DNA from: Acanthamoeba sp. SK_2022b
Lineage: Eukaryota; Discosea; Longamoebia; Acanthamoebidae
Assembly: GCA_027943245.1 (NCBI GenBank)
Contig: JANDJZ010001015.1
Span: 1-17,866 of the forward strand
Direction of reading: 5' to 3'
Length of the DNA: 17,866 bases
Shown: in pieces, positions 1 to 7,170 of the stretch
Position numbering within the stretch: position 1 is the stretch's first letter
Layout: each line of letters begins with the position of its first letter
The notes under the pieces: model-generated
Databases searched by the model: none
What the model saw: the letters and a program-made list of their open reading frames with translations, nothing else
Told to the model about the DNA's origin: nothing
Position numbers and translations under genes: made by a program

Positions 1-439
1 GACCGGCGATGCCGGCCTGATGAATACGTTGAATCAGCTCTGCGGCGGGAGCCTGGCGATAGTCCGCCACCGGATCGCGCTCGCACCAGCGGTCTTCCCC
101 GTCCGCCTCGATAATCACGCACAGTTCCGTCAGCCCGGAAGGGTGAGCGGTGATGTGCGGCGTGATGGCGCTGACGGTGCCCGAGGTTGGGGCGTGTACC
201 GGCACGGTGCGGCCACGGCCGACGGTCAGCGGCTGGCCTTTCAACACCCGATCGCCGGCGTTGACGCACAGCTCGCCTTCCGGCCCCAGATGCTGCTGCA
301 GCGGAATGATAAAGGTCTTGGGCAGGGGAGCGACACGCAGCGGCGCACCGCTGGATTGCGTTTTCATTTCCGGTGGATGGATCCCGCCGTCGAAATCCCA
401 GATCCGGTCTTTTTTAAAGGCGGCGAACAGATTAAGCAT
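1..439 (-). CDS. rsxC: RsxC, electron transport complex subunit C (N-terminal part, cut by window edge)
   Basis: This is the first 146 codons of the RsxC/RnfC subunit of the membrane-bound Rsx electron transport complex. In E. coli the complex keeps the redox sensor SoxR reduced; in Rnf relatives it couples NADH oxidation to ferredoxin and ion transport. The ATG at 437-439 opens a frame beginning [19 protein letters not shown], followed by a HPPEMK segment and the glycine-rich RnfC N-terminal domain ([30 protein letters not shown]). No stop occurs before the window edge, so the Fe-S and NADH/FMN-binding parts lie outside. The start overlaps the end of rsxB by 8 nt, typical of this translationally coupled operon. 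Identification is firm from the sequence and from the preceding rsxA and rsxB. Confidence 0.93.
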   Translation of the reverse strand, partial: MLNLFAAFKKDRIWDFDGGIHPPEMKTQSSGAPLRVAPLPKTFIIPLQQHLGPEGELCVNAGDRVLKGQPLTVGRGRTVPVHAPTSGTVSAITPHITAHPSGLTELCVIIEADGEDRWCERDPVADYRQAPAAELIQRIHQAGIAG

Positions 440-1004
440 GTTGCTCCACGTGGATCACTTGCACCGGGATCGTCTTCATGTCCCACTTCCAGTTGGCAGT
501 GGTGGTGGCGACCGGTCTCATTTCAATACAGTCGGTAGGGCAAGGGGCGACGCACAGATCGCAGCCGGTGCAGAGGTCGGTGATGACGGTGTGCATGGCG
601 CGGGTGGCGCCGACGATGGCGTCCACCGGGCAGGCCTGAATGCACTTGGTGCAGCCGATACAGTTGGCCTCGTCGATATAGGCCACTTTACGCTCCGGCT
701 CGGCGGCGGCTTCGCTGCCCAGCGGCTGCGGCTCGACGTTGAGCAGCTCCGCCAGCTTCAGCATCACCTGTTCGCCACCCGGCGCGCATTTGTTGATCAT
801 CTCGCCGTTGGCCACCGCCTCGGCGTAGGGGCGGCAACCGGGGTAGCCGCACTGGCCGCACTGGCTCTGCGGCAGGATCGCGTCGACCTGCTCGGCGACC
901 GGATCCTCTTCCACCTCAAAACGGCGCGCGGCATAGCCCAGCACCAGTCCGAACAGCAGCCCGAGCGCGCTTAAAGCCGCGATAGCTATCCACAACGCAG
1001 TCAT
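432..1004 (-). CDS. rsxB: RsxB, iron-sulfur subunit of the Rsx/Rnf electron transport complex
   Basis: The protein has 190 residues, close to the usual RsxB length. A hydrophobic N-terminal anchor (about residues 3-24) is followed by the Rnf-type Fe-S cluster motif C49-x2-C52-x4-C57 with C73. Two ferredoxin-type 4Fe-4S motifs follow: C115-x2-C118-x2-C121-x3-C125P and C145-x2-C148-x2-C151-x3-C155P. It passes electrons between RsxC and the membrane subunits at the inner membrane. Its ATG shares one base with the stop codon of rsxA (a TAATG arrangement), and its own stop overlaps the rsxC start, so the three genes form one operon on the minus strand. All twelve cysteines expected for three clusters are present. 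Confidence 0.96.
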   Translation of the reverse strand: MTALWIAIAALSALGLLFGLVLGYAARRFEVEEDPVAEQVDAILPQSQCGQCGYPGCRPYAEAVANGEMINKCAPGGEQVMLKLAELLNVEPQPLGSEAAAEPERKVAYIDEANCIGCTKCIQACPVDAIVGATRAMHTVITDLCTGCDLCVAPCPTDCIEMRPVATTTANWKWDMKTIPVQVIHVEQHA

Positions 1005-1585
1005 TAGAATTTCACCAGCCCGGTAAAGCCCATAAAGGCCAGCGACATCAGCCCGGCGGTGATCAGCGCGATCGAGGAGCCGCGGAACGGCGCCGGCACG
1101 TCGGCGACCGCCAGGCGTTCGCGAATGGCGGCGAACAGCACCATGACCAGCGAGAAGCCGGCGGCGGCGCTAAAGCCGTAAACGGCGGACTGCAGGAAGT
1201 TGTAGCCGAGGTTGACGTTAAGCAACGCTACGCCCAGCACCGCGCAGTTGGTGGTGATCAACGGCAGGAAGATGCCCAGCAGGCGGTAGAGCGCCGGGCT
1301 GGTTTTGCGCACCACCATCTCGGTGAACTGCACGACGACGGCGATCACCAGAATGAAGGAGAGCGTGCGCAGATACACAAGATCCAGCGGAACCAGAATA
1401 AAGGTGTTGATCACCCAGGCGCTGACGGAGGCCAGCGTCATGACGAAGGTGGTGGCCATTCCCATGCCGATGGCGCTTTCCAGCTTCTTGGAAACGCCGA
1501 GGAACGGGCACAGGCCAAGAAACTTCACCAGAACGAAGTTGTTCACCAGTACGGTGCCGACAAACAGGAGCAGGTATTCGGTCAT
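1004..1585 (-). CDS. rsxA: RsxA, integral membrane subunit of the Rsx/Rnf complex
   Basis: A 193-residue very hydrophobic protein with about six transmembrane helices, the same length as E. coli RsxA. It starts [20 protein letters not shown], the typical N-terminus of the RnfA/NqrE family, and contains the conserved [11 protein letters not shown] and TTNCAVLG segments, which carry the cysteines of the family's intramembrane iron site. It sits in the inner membrane and is the first gene of the rsxABC operon. The start at 1583-1585 has only a weak ribosome binding site (AGG about 10 nt upstream) and lies just downstream of a terminator-like hairpin, listed separately. Confidence 0.97.
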   Translation of the reverse strand: MTEYLLLFVGTVLVNNFVLVKFLGLCPFLGVSKKLESAIGMGMATTFVMTLASVSAWVINTFILVPLDLVYLRTLSFILVIAVVVQFTEMVVRKTSPALYRLLGIFLPLITTNCAVLGVALLNVNLGYNFLQSAVYGFSAAAGFSLVMVLFAAIRERLAVADVPAPFRGSSIALITAGLMSLAFMGFTGLVKF

Positions 1586-1595
1586 TGCGATGCCT

Positions 1596-1633
1596 AAAAA
1601 AATAAAAGCCGCCTATTATCGGGAATCGGCGGC
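1596..1633 (-). terminator. Terminator- or attenuator-like hairpin in the ydgK-rsxA gap
   Basis: Read on the minus strand, GCCGCC (1628-1633) pairs perfectly with GGCGGC (1608-1613) across a 14-nt loop and is followed at once by a T-rich tract (TTTTATTTTTTT, 1596-1607). The structure ends about 10 nt before the rsxA start codon. It could terminate ydgK transcripts or act as a leader attenuator for rsxABC. The sequence does not decide between them, because any rsxA promoter should lie upstream of the hairpin. Confidence 0.6.
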
Positions 1634-1720
1634 CGGACGACAACATATGAATCGCAGGGGTATTGCCTTTTTTGGTGAAAATTTACACAAATCACCCAAT
1701 AAAACGTGCTGCAAGCGCCT

Positions 1721-2161
1721 TTAACGTTCGGTAAAGGTCCCTTTGACCCGCTGCGAGCGCTTGATGTAAGGCACCAGCAACGCCGCCATCAGCAGCGGCC
1801 AGCCGAGGCTGCGCACCGCCACTTCATCCGGCACCGGCGCGAAGGCGAAGGCTTTCACCGCCAGGATCACCGTGATCAGCAGCCACAGCAAGAACAGCTT
1901 GGGGAAGCGCTGCGAGCGCTGGCAAAACAGCCACAGCAGCCACAGGGTGAAGCACCACATCAAGAGCGTGGTCAGCACCGAAAAGTACCATTGCAGGGTA
2001 AACGCCTGGGCGTTGGTCAGCAGGTAGTCGCGCGACTCGGGCATAAAGATCGCCATGGCGTACAGGAGCAGCATCAGGCTGGCGCTGAGCAGGGTGACGA
2101 TCAGATAGGCCATCGGGGCCAGCAACCAACCGCCGATACGAGAGTATTCAGCTTGAGACAT
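1721..2161 (-). CDS. ydgK: YdgK, DUF2569-family inner membrane protein
   Basis: A 146-residue protein with four predicted transmembrane helices (about 9-38, 57-80, 87-108 and 117-134). It starts MSQAEYSRIGGWLLAPM, the N-terminal signature of the DUF2569 family (YdgK in E. coli). Its position directly upstream of rsxA matches E. coli gene order. The function is unknown. It may be co-transcribed with rsx or ended by the hairpin at 1596-1633. Family assignment is confident; no biochemical role can be inferred from the sequence. Confidence 0.88.
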   Translation of the reverse strand: MSQAEYSRIGGWLLAPMAYLIVTLLSASLMLLLYAMAIFMPESRDYLLTNAQAFTLQWYFSVLTTLLMWCFTLWLLWLFCQRSQRFPKLFLLWLLITVILAVKAFAFAPVPDEVAVRSLGWPLLMAALLVPYIKRSQRVKGTFTER

Positions 2162-2204
2162 AAAGGCTTCCTGATTGAAACGGGGATCACAGGCGGCATA
2201 GCTT

Positions 2205-2221
2205 AGCGGGTAATACCGGCT
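2205..2221. promoter_or_regulatory. 17-bp operator-like dyad between ydgK and ydgJ
   Basis: AGCGGGTA and TACCGGCT flank a single A. The arms are complementary except at one position. The dyad lies in the 231-bp gap between the divergent genes ydgK (minus) and ydgJ (plus), where a regulator could affect either. No family of regulator can be named, and chance is not excluded. I see no small ORF with a convincing ribosome binding site in the rest of the gap. Confidence 0.3.
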
Positions 2222-2392
2222 TCGTCATCTCTATCAACCGGATAGCTCGGCATCGCGGCGCGTGGCAGCACGTTTGGCTACTCGACGCCGTATTGAGCCT
2301 GCTTCAAATTAACATCTCATTTACTTCTTGTTCCATCCGGCCGCATGGTGTCAAATCGAAAGGTCTGTCGTGAGCCTGCAAGAGGAAATCCC

Positions 2393-3433
2393 ATGGCTGA
2401 AAAAATTCGTGTTGGGCTGGTCGGTTACGGCTACGCCGGCAAAACCTTTCATGCGCCGCTGATCGCCGGTACGCCGGGGCTCGAGCTGGCCGCCGTCGCC
2501 AGCAGCGATGCCGGCAAAGTGCACGCCGACTGGCCGTCGATGGCGGTGGTGGGCGATGCGCAGGCGCTGTTCGCCGATCCGGCCCTCGATCTGATCGTGA
2601 TTCCTACCCCCAACGATACCCATTTCCCGCTGGCGCAGCAGGCGCTGGCCGCCGGCAAGCATGTGGTGGTGGATAAACCGTTTACCGTGACATTGTCACA
2701 AGCGCAGGCGCTGCAACAGCAGGCGCAGCAGAGCGGTTTGCTGCTGTCGGTATTTCACAACCGCCGCTGGGACAGCGACTTCCTTACCCTGAAAGCGCTG
2801 CTGAATGAGGGTGCGCTGGGCGAGGTGGTCTATTTCGAGTCGCATTTCGATCGCTACCGGCCGCAGGTGCGCCAGCGTTGGCGCGAACAAGGCGGCGTCG
2901 GCAGCGGAATCTGGTACGATTTAGGGCCGCATCTGCTCGATCAGGCGCTGCAGTTATTCGGCAAGCCCGACCGGTTGTTCGTCGATTTGGGGGAGCTGCG
3001 GCCGGGCGCGCAGGCGGTGGATTATTTCCACGCGTTGCTGAGCTATGGCGATCGCCGCGTGGTGCTGCACGCCAGCATGCTGGCGGCGGCGGAGAGCCCG
3101 CGCTACGTGGTGCACGGCACCCGCGGCAGCTATATCAAATACGGCCTGGACCCGCAGGAAGACCGGCTGAAGGCCGGCGAGCGCCTGCCGCAGGCCGACT
3201 GGGGCTATGACATGCGCGACGGCGTGGTGACGCTGTCACGTGGCGATCTGCTGGCGGAGCAACCGCTGCTCAACATTCCCGGCAATTACCCGGCCTATTA
3301 CGCCGCGGTGCGCGACGCGATCGCCGGCACAGGCGAAAACCCGGTGCCGGCCGCCGACGCCATTGCGGTGATGGCATTGATCGAACTGGGGTTGGAGTCG
3401 GCCCGGCTGCAGCAGGCGCTGCCGGTGGCCTGA
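2393..3433 (+). CDS. ydgJ: YdgJ, Gfo/Idh/MocA-family NAD(P)-dependent oxidoreductase
   Basis: The protein has 346 residues, the same length as E. coli YdgJ. An N-terminal Rossmann fold has the nucleotide-binding G11YGYAG16 loop right after a beta strand (IRVGLV). The family signature follows: PTPNDTH near residue 71, then VVVDKPF with K95, the usual catalytic lysine of the E/D-K-P motif. The C-terminal domain carries SGIWYDLGPHLLDQAL with D176 and H180, positions used for substrate binding in this family. The substrate is unknown; a sugar or cyclitol is likely. The frame is open back to 2345, but ATG 2393 has a good Shine-Dalgarno (AAGAGGAA) and matches the family start. A strong terminator follows. 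Confidence 0.9.
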   Translation: MAEKIRVGLVGYGYAGKTFHAPLIAGTPGLELAAVASSDAGKVHADWPSMAVVGDAQALFADPALDLIVIPTPNDTHFPLAQQALAAGKHVVVDKPFTVTLSQAQALQQQAQQSGLLLSVFHNRRWDSDFLTLKALLNEGALGEVVYFESHFDRYRPQVRQRWREQGGVGSGIWYDLGPHLLDQALQLFGKPDRLFVDLGELRPGAQAVDYFHALLSYGDRRVVLHASMLAAAESPRYVVHGTRGSYIKYGLDPQEDRLKAGERLPQADWGYDMRDGVVTLSRGDLLAEQPLLNIPGNYPAYYAAVRDAIAGTGENPVPAADAIAVMALIELGLESARLQQALPVA

Positions 3434-3452
3434 TACCGCCCGTTTCTCCAGT

Positions 3453-3478
3453 GGCCCGGCGCAACGTCGGGCCTTTTT
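3453..3478 (+). terminator. Rho-independent terminator of ydgJ
   Basis: GGCCCGGCG (3453-3461) and CGTCGGGCC (3465-3473) form a 9-bp stem with one G-T wobble and a 3-nt loop, followed by TTTTT (3474-3478). It lies about 20 nt after the ydgJ stop, before the transporter gene, so the two plus-strand genes are probably separate transcription units. Confidence 0.85.
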
Positions 3479-3507
3479 ACGACTTTACGTGCAAGGAAAT
3501 CCGTTTC

Positions 3508-4512
3508 ATGTCCTGGTTGCAGCGTTTGCGCATTGATAAATTTTTGCTGGTTCTGATTTTGGTGGTGATCGTCGCCTCGCTGTTCCCCTGCGAAGGCATC
3601 TGGAAAACCTTCTTTGAACACCTGACCACCGCCGCCATCGCGCTGCTGTTCTTTATGCACGGCGCCAAGCTGTCGCGCGAGGCGATCGTCGCCGGCATGA
3701 GCCACTGGAAGCTGCATCTGCTGGTGTTCCTCAGTACCTTTGCGCTGTTCCCGCTGCTTGGGCTGGCGATGAACCTGCTGGTGCCGGGCATTATGACGCC
3801 GACGGTCTATCTCGGCTTCCTCTACCTGTGCGCGCTGCCGGCCACGGTGCAATCGGCCATCGCCTTTACCTCGGCGGCGGGCGGCAACGTGGCGGCGGCG
3901 ATCTGCAGCGCCTCGGCGTCGAGCATTCTCGGCGTGTTCCTGTCGCCGCTGCTGGTGGGGGCGTTGATGCATACCCAGGGCGGCAACACCGACGTGCTGC
4001 ACGCCATCGGTTCAATCATTCTGCAGCTGATGGTGCCGTTCGTGGTTGGCCATCTGGCGCGGCCGCTGATCGGCAAGTGGGTCGATCGCCATCGCAAGCT
4101 GATCAACCTGACCGACCGCTCGTCGATCCTGCTGGTGGTGTACACCGCGTTCAGCGCGGCGGTGGTGGAAGGGATTTGGCACCGTATCGACGGCTGGTCG
4201 CTGCTGACCATCCTGGTGATGTCGCTGGTGCTGCTGACGGTGGTGTTGGTGATCAACACCTATGCGGCGCGCTGGCTGGGCTTCAATACCGCCGATGAGA
4301 TCACCATCGTTTTCTGCGGCTCGAAAAAGAGCCTGGCGAACGGCATCCCGATGGCCAACGTGCTGTTCCCGGCTGCAGCGGTGGGCGCCATGGTGCTGCC
4401 GCTGATGATTTTCCACCAGGTGCAACTGATGGTGTGCGCGGTGCTGGCGCAGCGCTATGCGCGTAAAACCGCCAAACAGCGGGCCGAGGCGGAGGCGCTG
4501 GTGGCCAAATAA
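3508..4512 (+). CDS. yfeH: YfeH-like bile acid:sodium symporter family transporter
   Basis: A 334-residue inner membrane protein with about ten hydrophobic helices, resembling E. coli YfeH (SBF-like family) throughout. Recognisable conserved stretches are LTTAAIALLFFMHGAKLSRE near residue 38, LPATVQSAIAFTSAAGGN in the middle (a helix-breaking substrate/sodium-site motif of the fold) and ADEITIVFCGSKKSLANGIP in the second half. The natural substrate in bacteria is not known; an organic anion is likely from the family. ATG 3508 is chosen because AAGGAAAT sits 8 nt upstream; the frame is open further upstream, but through the ydgJ terminator. It converges on the ATPase gene with only 11 bp between stop codons. 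Confidence 0.88.
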   Translation: MSWLQRLRIDKFLLVLILVVIVASLFPCEGIWKTFFEHLTTAAIALLFFMHGAKLSREAIVAGMSHWKLHLLVFLSTFALFPLLGLAMNLLVPGIMTPTVYLGFLYLCALPATVQSAIAFTSAAGGNVAAAICSASASSILGVFLSPLLVGALMHTQGGNTDVLHAIGSIILQLMVPFVVGHLARPLIGKWVDRHRKLINLTDRSSILLVVYTAFSAAVVEGIWHRIDGWSLLTILVMSLVLLTVVLVINTYAARWLGFNTADEITIVFCGSKKSLANGIPMANVLFPAAAVGAMVLPLMIFHQVQLMVCAVLAQRYARKTAKQRAEAEALVAK

Positions 4513-4523
4513 AGCACAGGCCG

Positions 4524-5069
4524 CTAACGGCGGCCCAGCGCGTCGAGCAGAAAGTCGGCGCGCTCGTCGGGTGAGGCGCGCGGCAGTTCCTGCAGCCGAT
4601 AACCCGATCGGCGGTAGACGGCCAGCATCGCTTGGTAGGTCTGCTCGGCTTCGGCGAAAGATTGTTTTCTCTCGCTGTCCTGCGCGTAGATCGCTTGCCA
4701 CGGCGGGGCGATGAACACCGTATCGGCATAGCGAAAAGCGCCGATCGCCGCGGTTAAGGGGGCGGGGATCGGCAACCCGCACAGCGTCAGGTAACCGGCG
4801 ATATCCGGCAGGCCGCGATCGAAGAACCAGCATGTTGCGCCCGTCGCTTCTCGCCATGAGCGCAGCTCCCAATCCAGCATCCGCTCGGCGAAAGCCTGGC
4901 GATCGCCCCATGGCAGCGCATTGCCGCCAATACTCACCTGATCCTGAATAATCGCCCGGCCCGCCTCCTGCGAATGCGGGTAACCTCGGCGATGAAGAAC
5001 GTCGATGAGCGTGCTTTTGCCCGAACCCGGGCCGCCGGTCAGCACGATGCGGCGTAGTTTGTCAGACAT
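4524..5069 (-). CDS. AAA_28-type P-loop ATP-binding protein
   Basis: A 181-residue soluble protein with a Walker A loop G12-G-P-G-S-G-K18-S-T immediately after the first beta strand (RRIVLTGG). A later hydrophobic strand ends in FFDRGLPD, where the aspartate suits a Walker B/kinase-lid role. Size and motifs fit the AAA_28 (NadR-like kinase-fold) group of small ATPases, so a nucleoside or small-molecule kinase role is possible but unproven. It starts at ATG 5067-5069 with AGAGAGGAA about 7 nt upstream. It is downstream of add on the same strand, separated by a terminator-like hairpin, so it may have its own promoter; none is obvious. Function otherwise unknown. Confidence 0.78.
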   Translation of the reverse strand: MSDKLRRIVLTGGPGSGKSTLIDVLHRRGYPHSQEAGRAIIQDQVSIGGNALPWGDRQAFAERMLDWELRSWREATGATCWFFDRGLPDIAGYLTLCGLPIPAPLTAAIGAFRYADTVFIAPPWQAIYAQDSERKQSFAEAEQTYQAMLAVYRRSGYRLQELPRASPDERADFLLDALGRR

Positions 5070-5154
5070 ACGGAATTCCTCTCTTGCGGCAGAGCTATGG
5101 GTGAAAACAGCGATAAAGACGAGCAGGCGGAAGAAAATGGGGGGGGGTGAGAAG

Positions 5155-5174
5155 AAGGCGCCGCTTGGCGCCTT
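5155..5174 (-). terminator. Probable terminator of add
   Basis: AAGGCGCC (5155-5162) and GGCGCCTT (5167-5174) form a perfect 8-bp stem with a 4-nt loop, only 8 nt past the add stop codon. On the minus strand it is followed by CTTCTTCTC, a pyrimidine-rich but not pure-U tail, so termination may be partial. A run of nine G (5139-5147 on plus) follows. Confidence 0.6.
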
Positions 5175-5182
5175 GGGGAGAT

Positions 5183-6181
5183 TTAACCCTGAACTTTGGC
5201 GCGCAGCGCCTGTTTTTCCTGCTCGCTGAGGAAGGCCAGCTTCAGGCCGTTTTCCTGTGCGGTGCGGATTTCCTCCGGCGTCAGCCCGGCCTGCGGCGCG
5301 GCGACGCGGTATTCGTGCTCGATCTCGATGCCCTGAACCGCCGGATCGTCGGTGTTGATCGATGCCAGCACGCCGTGGCGCAGGAAGGTGGCCAGCGGAT
5401 GCTGCGCCAGCGAAGGCACGGTGCTGGTCTGGATGTTGGAGGTCAGGCAGGATTCGATGCCGATGCCGTGTTCCGCCAGGAAGTCCATCAGCGCCGGATC
5501 TTCGACCGCTTTCACCCCGTGGCCGATACGCTCGGCGCCCAGTTCGCGGATCGCCTGCCAGATGCTTTCCGGGCCGGCGGCTTCGCCCGCGTGCACGGTG
5601 ATGCGCAGGCCGGCGTCGCGGGCGCGGTTGAAGTGGCTGAGGAACAGGCTGCCGGGGAAGCCCAGCTCATCGCCCGCCAAATCCAGCGCGGTAATGCCGT
5701 CGCGGTGCGCCAGCAATCCTTCCAGTTCCTGCAGACAGGCGGCCTCGCCGAAGGTGCGGCTCATGATGCCGATCAGGCGAATGTCGATGTCGCGATCGCG
5801 GCAGCCCGAACGGATCCCGTCGATCACCGCTTCCACCACGCCGGCGACCGGCAGCTGGTGCTTCATCGCCATGTAGTAAGGGGAAAAACGCAGCTCGGCG
5901 TAGTGCAGGCCGGCGTTGGCGGCGTCTTCGACGTTTTCGTAGGCCACGCGGCGGCAGGCGTCCAGATCGCCCAGCACCGCTACGCCCCAGTCCAGTTTCT
6001 GCAGGAAGCTGACCAGATCCGGTTCGGCGTGGGTGATCTGCACGTGCGGGCGCAGGCTCTCCAAATCGTTGGCCGGCAGGGCGAGATTGAACTGGCGACC
6101 GAGGTCGAGAATGGTCTGCGCGCGGATGTTGCCGTCAAGATGGCGGTGAATGTCGGTAAGCGGTAGGCGGGGATCGATCAT
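5183..6181 (-). CDS. add: Adenosine deaminase
   Basis: A 332-residue cytoplasmic zinc enzyme that converts adenosine and deoxyadenosine to inosine and deoxyinosine in purine salvage. All catalytic elements are present: H12-R-H14 (zinc ligands), H197-A-G-E200 (zinc ligand and catalytic glutamate), H221 and D278-D279 in SINTDDP. The sequence closely follows E. coli Add, for example [11 protein letters not shown] and [16 protein letters not shown] 6179-6181 gives the E. coli-like start MIDPRLPL; an in-frame GTG three codons upstream (6190) is the alternative. The upstream region has a CRP-like site and a -10 box with class I spacing. As in E. coli, it lies between malY and ydgJ, but here four extra genes separate it from malY. 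Confidence 0.97.
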   Translation of the reverse strand: MIDPRLPLTDIHRHLDGNIRAQTILDLGRQFNLALPANDLESLRPHVQITHAEPDLVSFLQKLDWGVAVLGDLDACRRVAYENVEDAANAGLHYAELRFSPYYMAMKHQLPVAGVVEAVIDGIRSGCRDRDIDIRLIGIMSRTFGEAACLQELEGLLAHRDGITALDLAGDELGFPGSLFLSHFNRARDAGLRITVHAGEAAGPESIWQAIRELGAERIGHGVKAVEDPALMDFLAEHGIGIESCLTSNIQTSTVPSLAQHPLATFLRHGVLASINTDDPAVQGIEIEHEYRVAAPQAGLTPEEIRTAQENGLKLAFLSEQEKQALRAKVQG

Positions 6182-6221
6182 GCTGGGCACTCGCTAGTTT
6201 ATCGTAGGTAAAGTGCAGAAC

Positions 6222-6283
6222 AGTATAAAAACAAATGAATGAAACTTGCCATCTCGTTGCATAAAAAAGTGACTTGCATCACA
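6222..6283 (-). promoter_or_regulatory. Candidate add promoter with upstream CRP site
   Basis: On the minus strand a -10 box TATACT (6222-6227 on plus) lies 41 nt upstream of the add ATG. A CRP-like dyad AGTGA-N6-TCACA occupies 6268-6283, matching 9 of 10 consensus positions. With a start near 6215 the CRP centre falls at about -60.5, the spacing of class I CRP-activated promoters. No good -35 hexamer is seen at 17 bp, which also fits dependence on an activator. Seen: the motifs and spacing. Inferred: activation of add. Confidence 0.5.
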
Positions 6284-6309
6284 AATAATGCGAGGTGTAT
6301 CGCATTATT
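6284..6309 (-). terminator. Perfect 10-bp inverted repeat, probable terminator of the deoR-family gene
   Basis: AATAATGCGA (6284-6293) and TCGCATTATT (6300-6309) are perfect reverse complements around a 6-nt loop. The repeat starts about 8 nt after the DeoR-family stop codon. On the minus strand the stem ends ...CATTATT and runs into TTTGTG, a short U-rich tail. It directly abuts the CRP-like site of add. It could instead be, or also serve as, an operator. Confidence 0.5.
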
Positions 6310-6317
6310 GTCGTGAA

Positions 6318-7073
6318 TCAGGCTTTCAACACGCTGACGCCCGCCTGCTGCAACGGCGCGATCAATGCGTCGTCGGTGGCGCGTTCAACGATGATGGTAT
6401 GCGCCAGCGTAATGTCACCGATCGCATACTGCGAGGCGGCGTTAAGCTTGGCGGCGGAAGCCAGCACCACGGTTTCCGCCGCGCGGGCCGCCAGCGCCCG
6501 CTTGATGTAGGCCTCTTCCAGATCGCCGGTGCTCAGCCCTGCAGTGGGGTGCACGCCGGTCACGCCCATAAAATAGAGATCGGCGCGAATATGCGACATC
6601 GCCTCCACCGCGGCGGCGCCGACGCTGACGATCGAATGCTTGTACAGCCGGCCGCCGATCAGGATCACCTCCACCGTGGGGTGATCGACCAGGCCCACGG
6701 CGACGCTGGGGCTGTGGGTGACGATGGTGGCGTTCAGGTTGAGCGGCAGCTGCCGGACCAGTTCTGCAGAGGTGGTGCCACCGTCGATAATCACTACCTG
6801 GCCGGGGGCGATCAGCGCCGCTGCGGCTTTGGCGATCGCGCGTTTGGCGCCGGATTCCAACTGATTGCGCTCGGCGAAGCTGGCAATGGCAGAGGAAACC
6901 GGCAGGGCGCCACCATGTACCCGTTGCAGCAACCCCTCGGCGTCCAGTTCGCGCAGATCGCGCCGGACAGTATCTTCCGACAACCCAAACATTTCGCTGA
7001 GCTGCTTGGCCAACACCTGGCCGTCCTGGGCCAGTTTTTCCAGGATGATCTTCTTGCGCTGGCTGGTCAACAT
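6318..7073 (-). CDS. DeoR/GlpR-family transcriptional regulator
   Basis: A 251-residue repressor-type regulator. The N-terminal winged helix-turn-helix (about 3-55) contains the DeoR signature LSEDTVRRDLRELDAEGLLQRVHGG. The C-terminal DeoRC domain, an ISOCOT sugar-phosphate sensor fold, shows VIIDGGTTSAEL (about 94-105) and GGRLYKHSIVSVG. Ligands of this family are usually phosphorylated sugars or nucleoside-derived sugars. The frame extends to 7112, but ATG 7073 is preferred: GAGAGG lies 9 nt upstream, whereas it is only 3 nt from the ATG at 7079. It is divergent from the Nudix/DUF4406 pair and shares an overlapping promoter region with phased repeats, so it probably represses both itself and that pair. 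The effector is unknown. Confidence 0.88.
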   Translation of the reverse strand: MLTSQRKKIILEKLAQDGQVLAKQLSEMFGLSEDTVRRDLRELDAEGLLQRVHGGALPVSSAIASFAERNQLESGAKRAIAKAAAALIAPGQVVIIDGGTTSAELVRQLPLNLNATIVTHSPSVAVGLVDHPTVEVILIGGRLYKHSIVSVGAAAVEAMSHIRADLYFMGVTGVHPTAGLSTGDLEEAYIKRALAARAAETVVLASAAKLNAASQYAIGDITLAHTIIVERATDDALIAPLQQAGVSVLKA

Positions 7074-7100
7074 GGCCATTTTCCTCTCGAATTTGCTTTG

Positions 7101-7144
7101 CACGAAATTCATTGATCATACACGAAGCTGCACGATAGTATCAA
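7101..7144. promoter_or_regulatory. Overlapping divergent promoters with CACGAA/T repeats (candidate DeoR-type operator)
   Basis: On the minus strand TTGATA (7139-7144 on plus), an 18-bp spacer and TATGAT (7115-7120) make a good promoter for the regulator gene. On the plus strand TTGATC (7112-7117), 18 bp and TAGTAT (7136-7141) could serve the Nudix gene. Inside this space CACGAA occurs at 7101 and 7121, and CACGAT at 7131. Starts are exactly 20 and 10 bp apart, so all lie on one face of the helix. Repeated half-sites like this are typical of DeoR-family operators; binding is inferred. Confidence 0.5.
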
Positions 7145-7170
7145 TTTCCTTCCTCTGGCGGAGTAAACCG

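Noticed and set aside
2345..2392. N-terminal extension of ydgJ starting at ATG 2345
   Set aside because: No ribosome binding site precedes it, the extra 16 residues are not family-like, and ATG 2393 has a good Shine-Dalgarno and the conserved N-terminus.
4519..4535. GGCCGC/GCGGCC hairpin between the YfeH-like and ATPase genes as a terminator
   Set aside because: It spans the stop codon of the ATPase gene, has a 5-nt loop and no T tract on either strand; GC-rich coding sequence easily yields such stems.
5147..6166. Long plus-strand open frame (339 codons) opposite add; similar long frames at 9417-10577 (+), 13282-14406 (-) and 8498-9460 (+)
   Set aside because: These are antisense shadows caused by GC-rich codon bias. 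They lie wholly opposite well-identified genes, have low-complexity His/Gln/Arg/Ala-rich translations and match no family.
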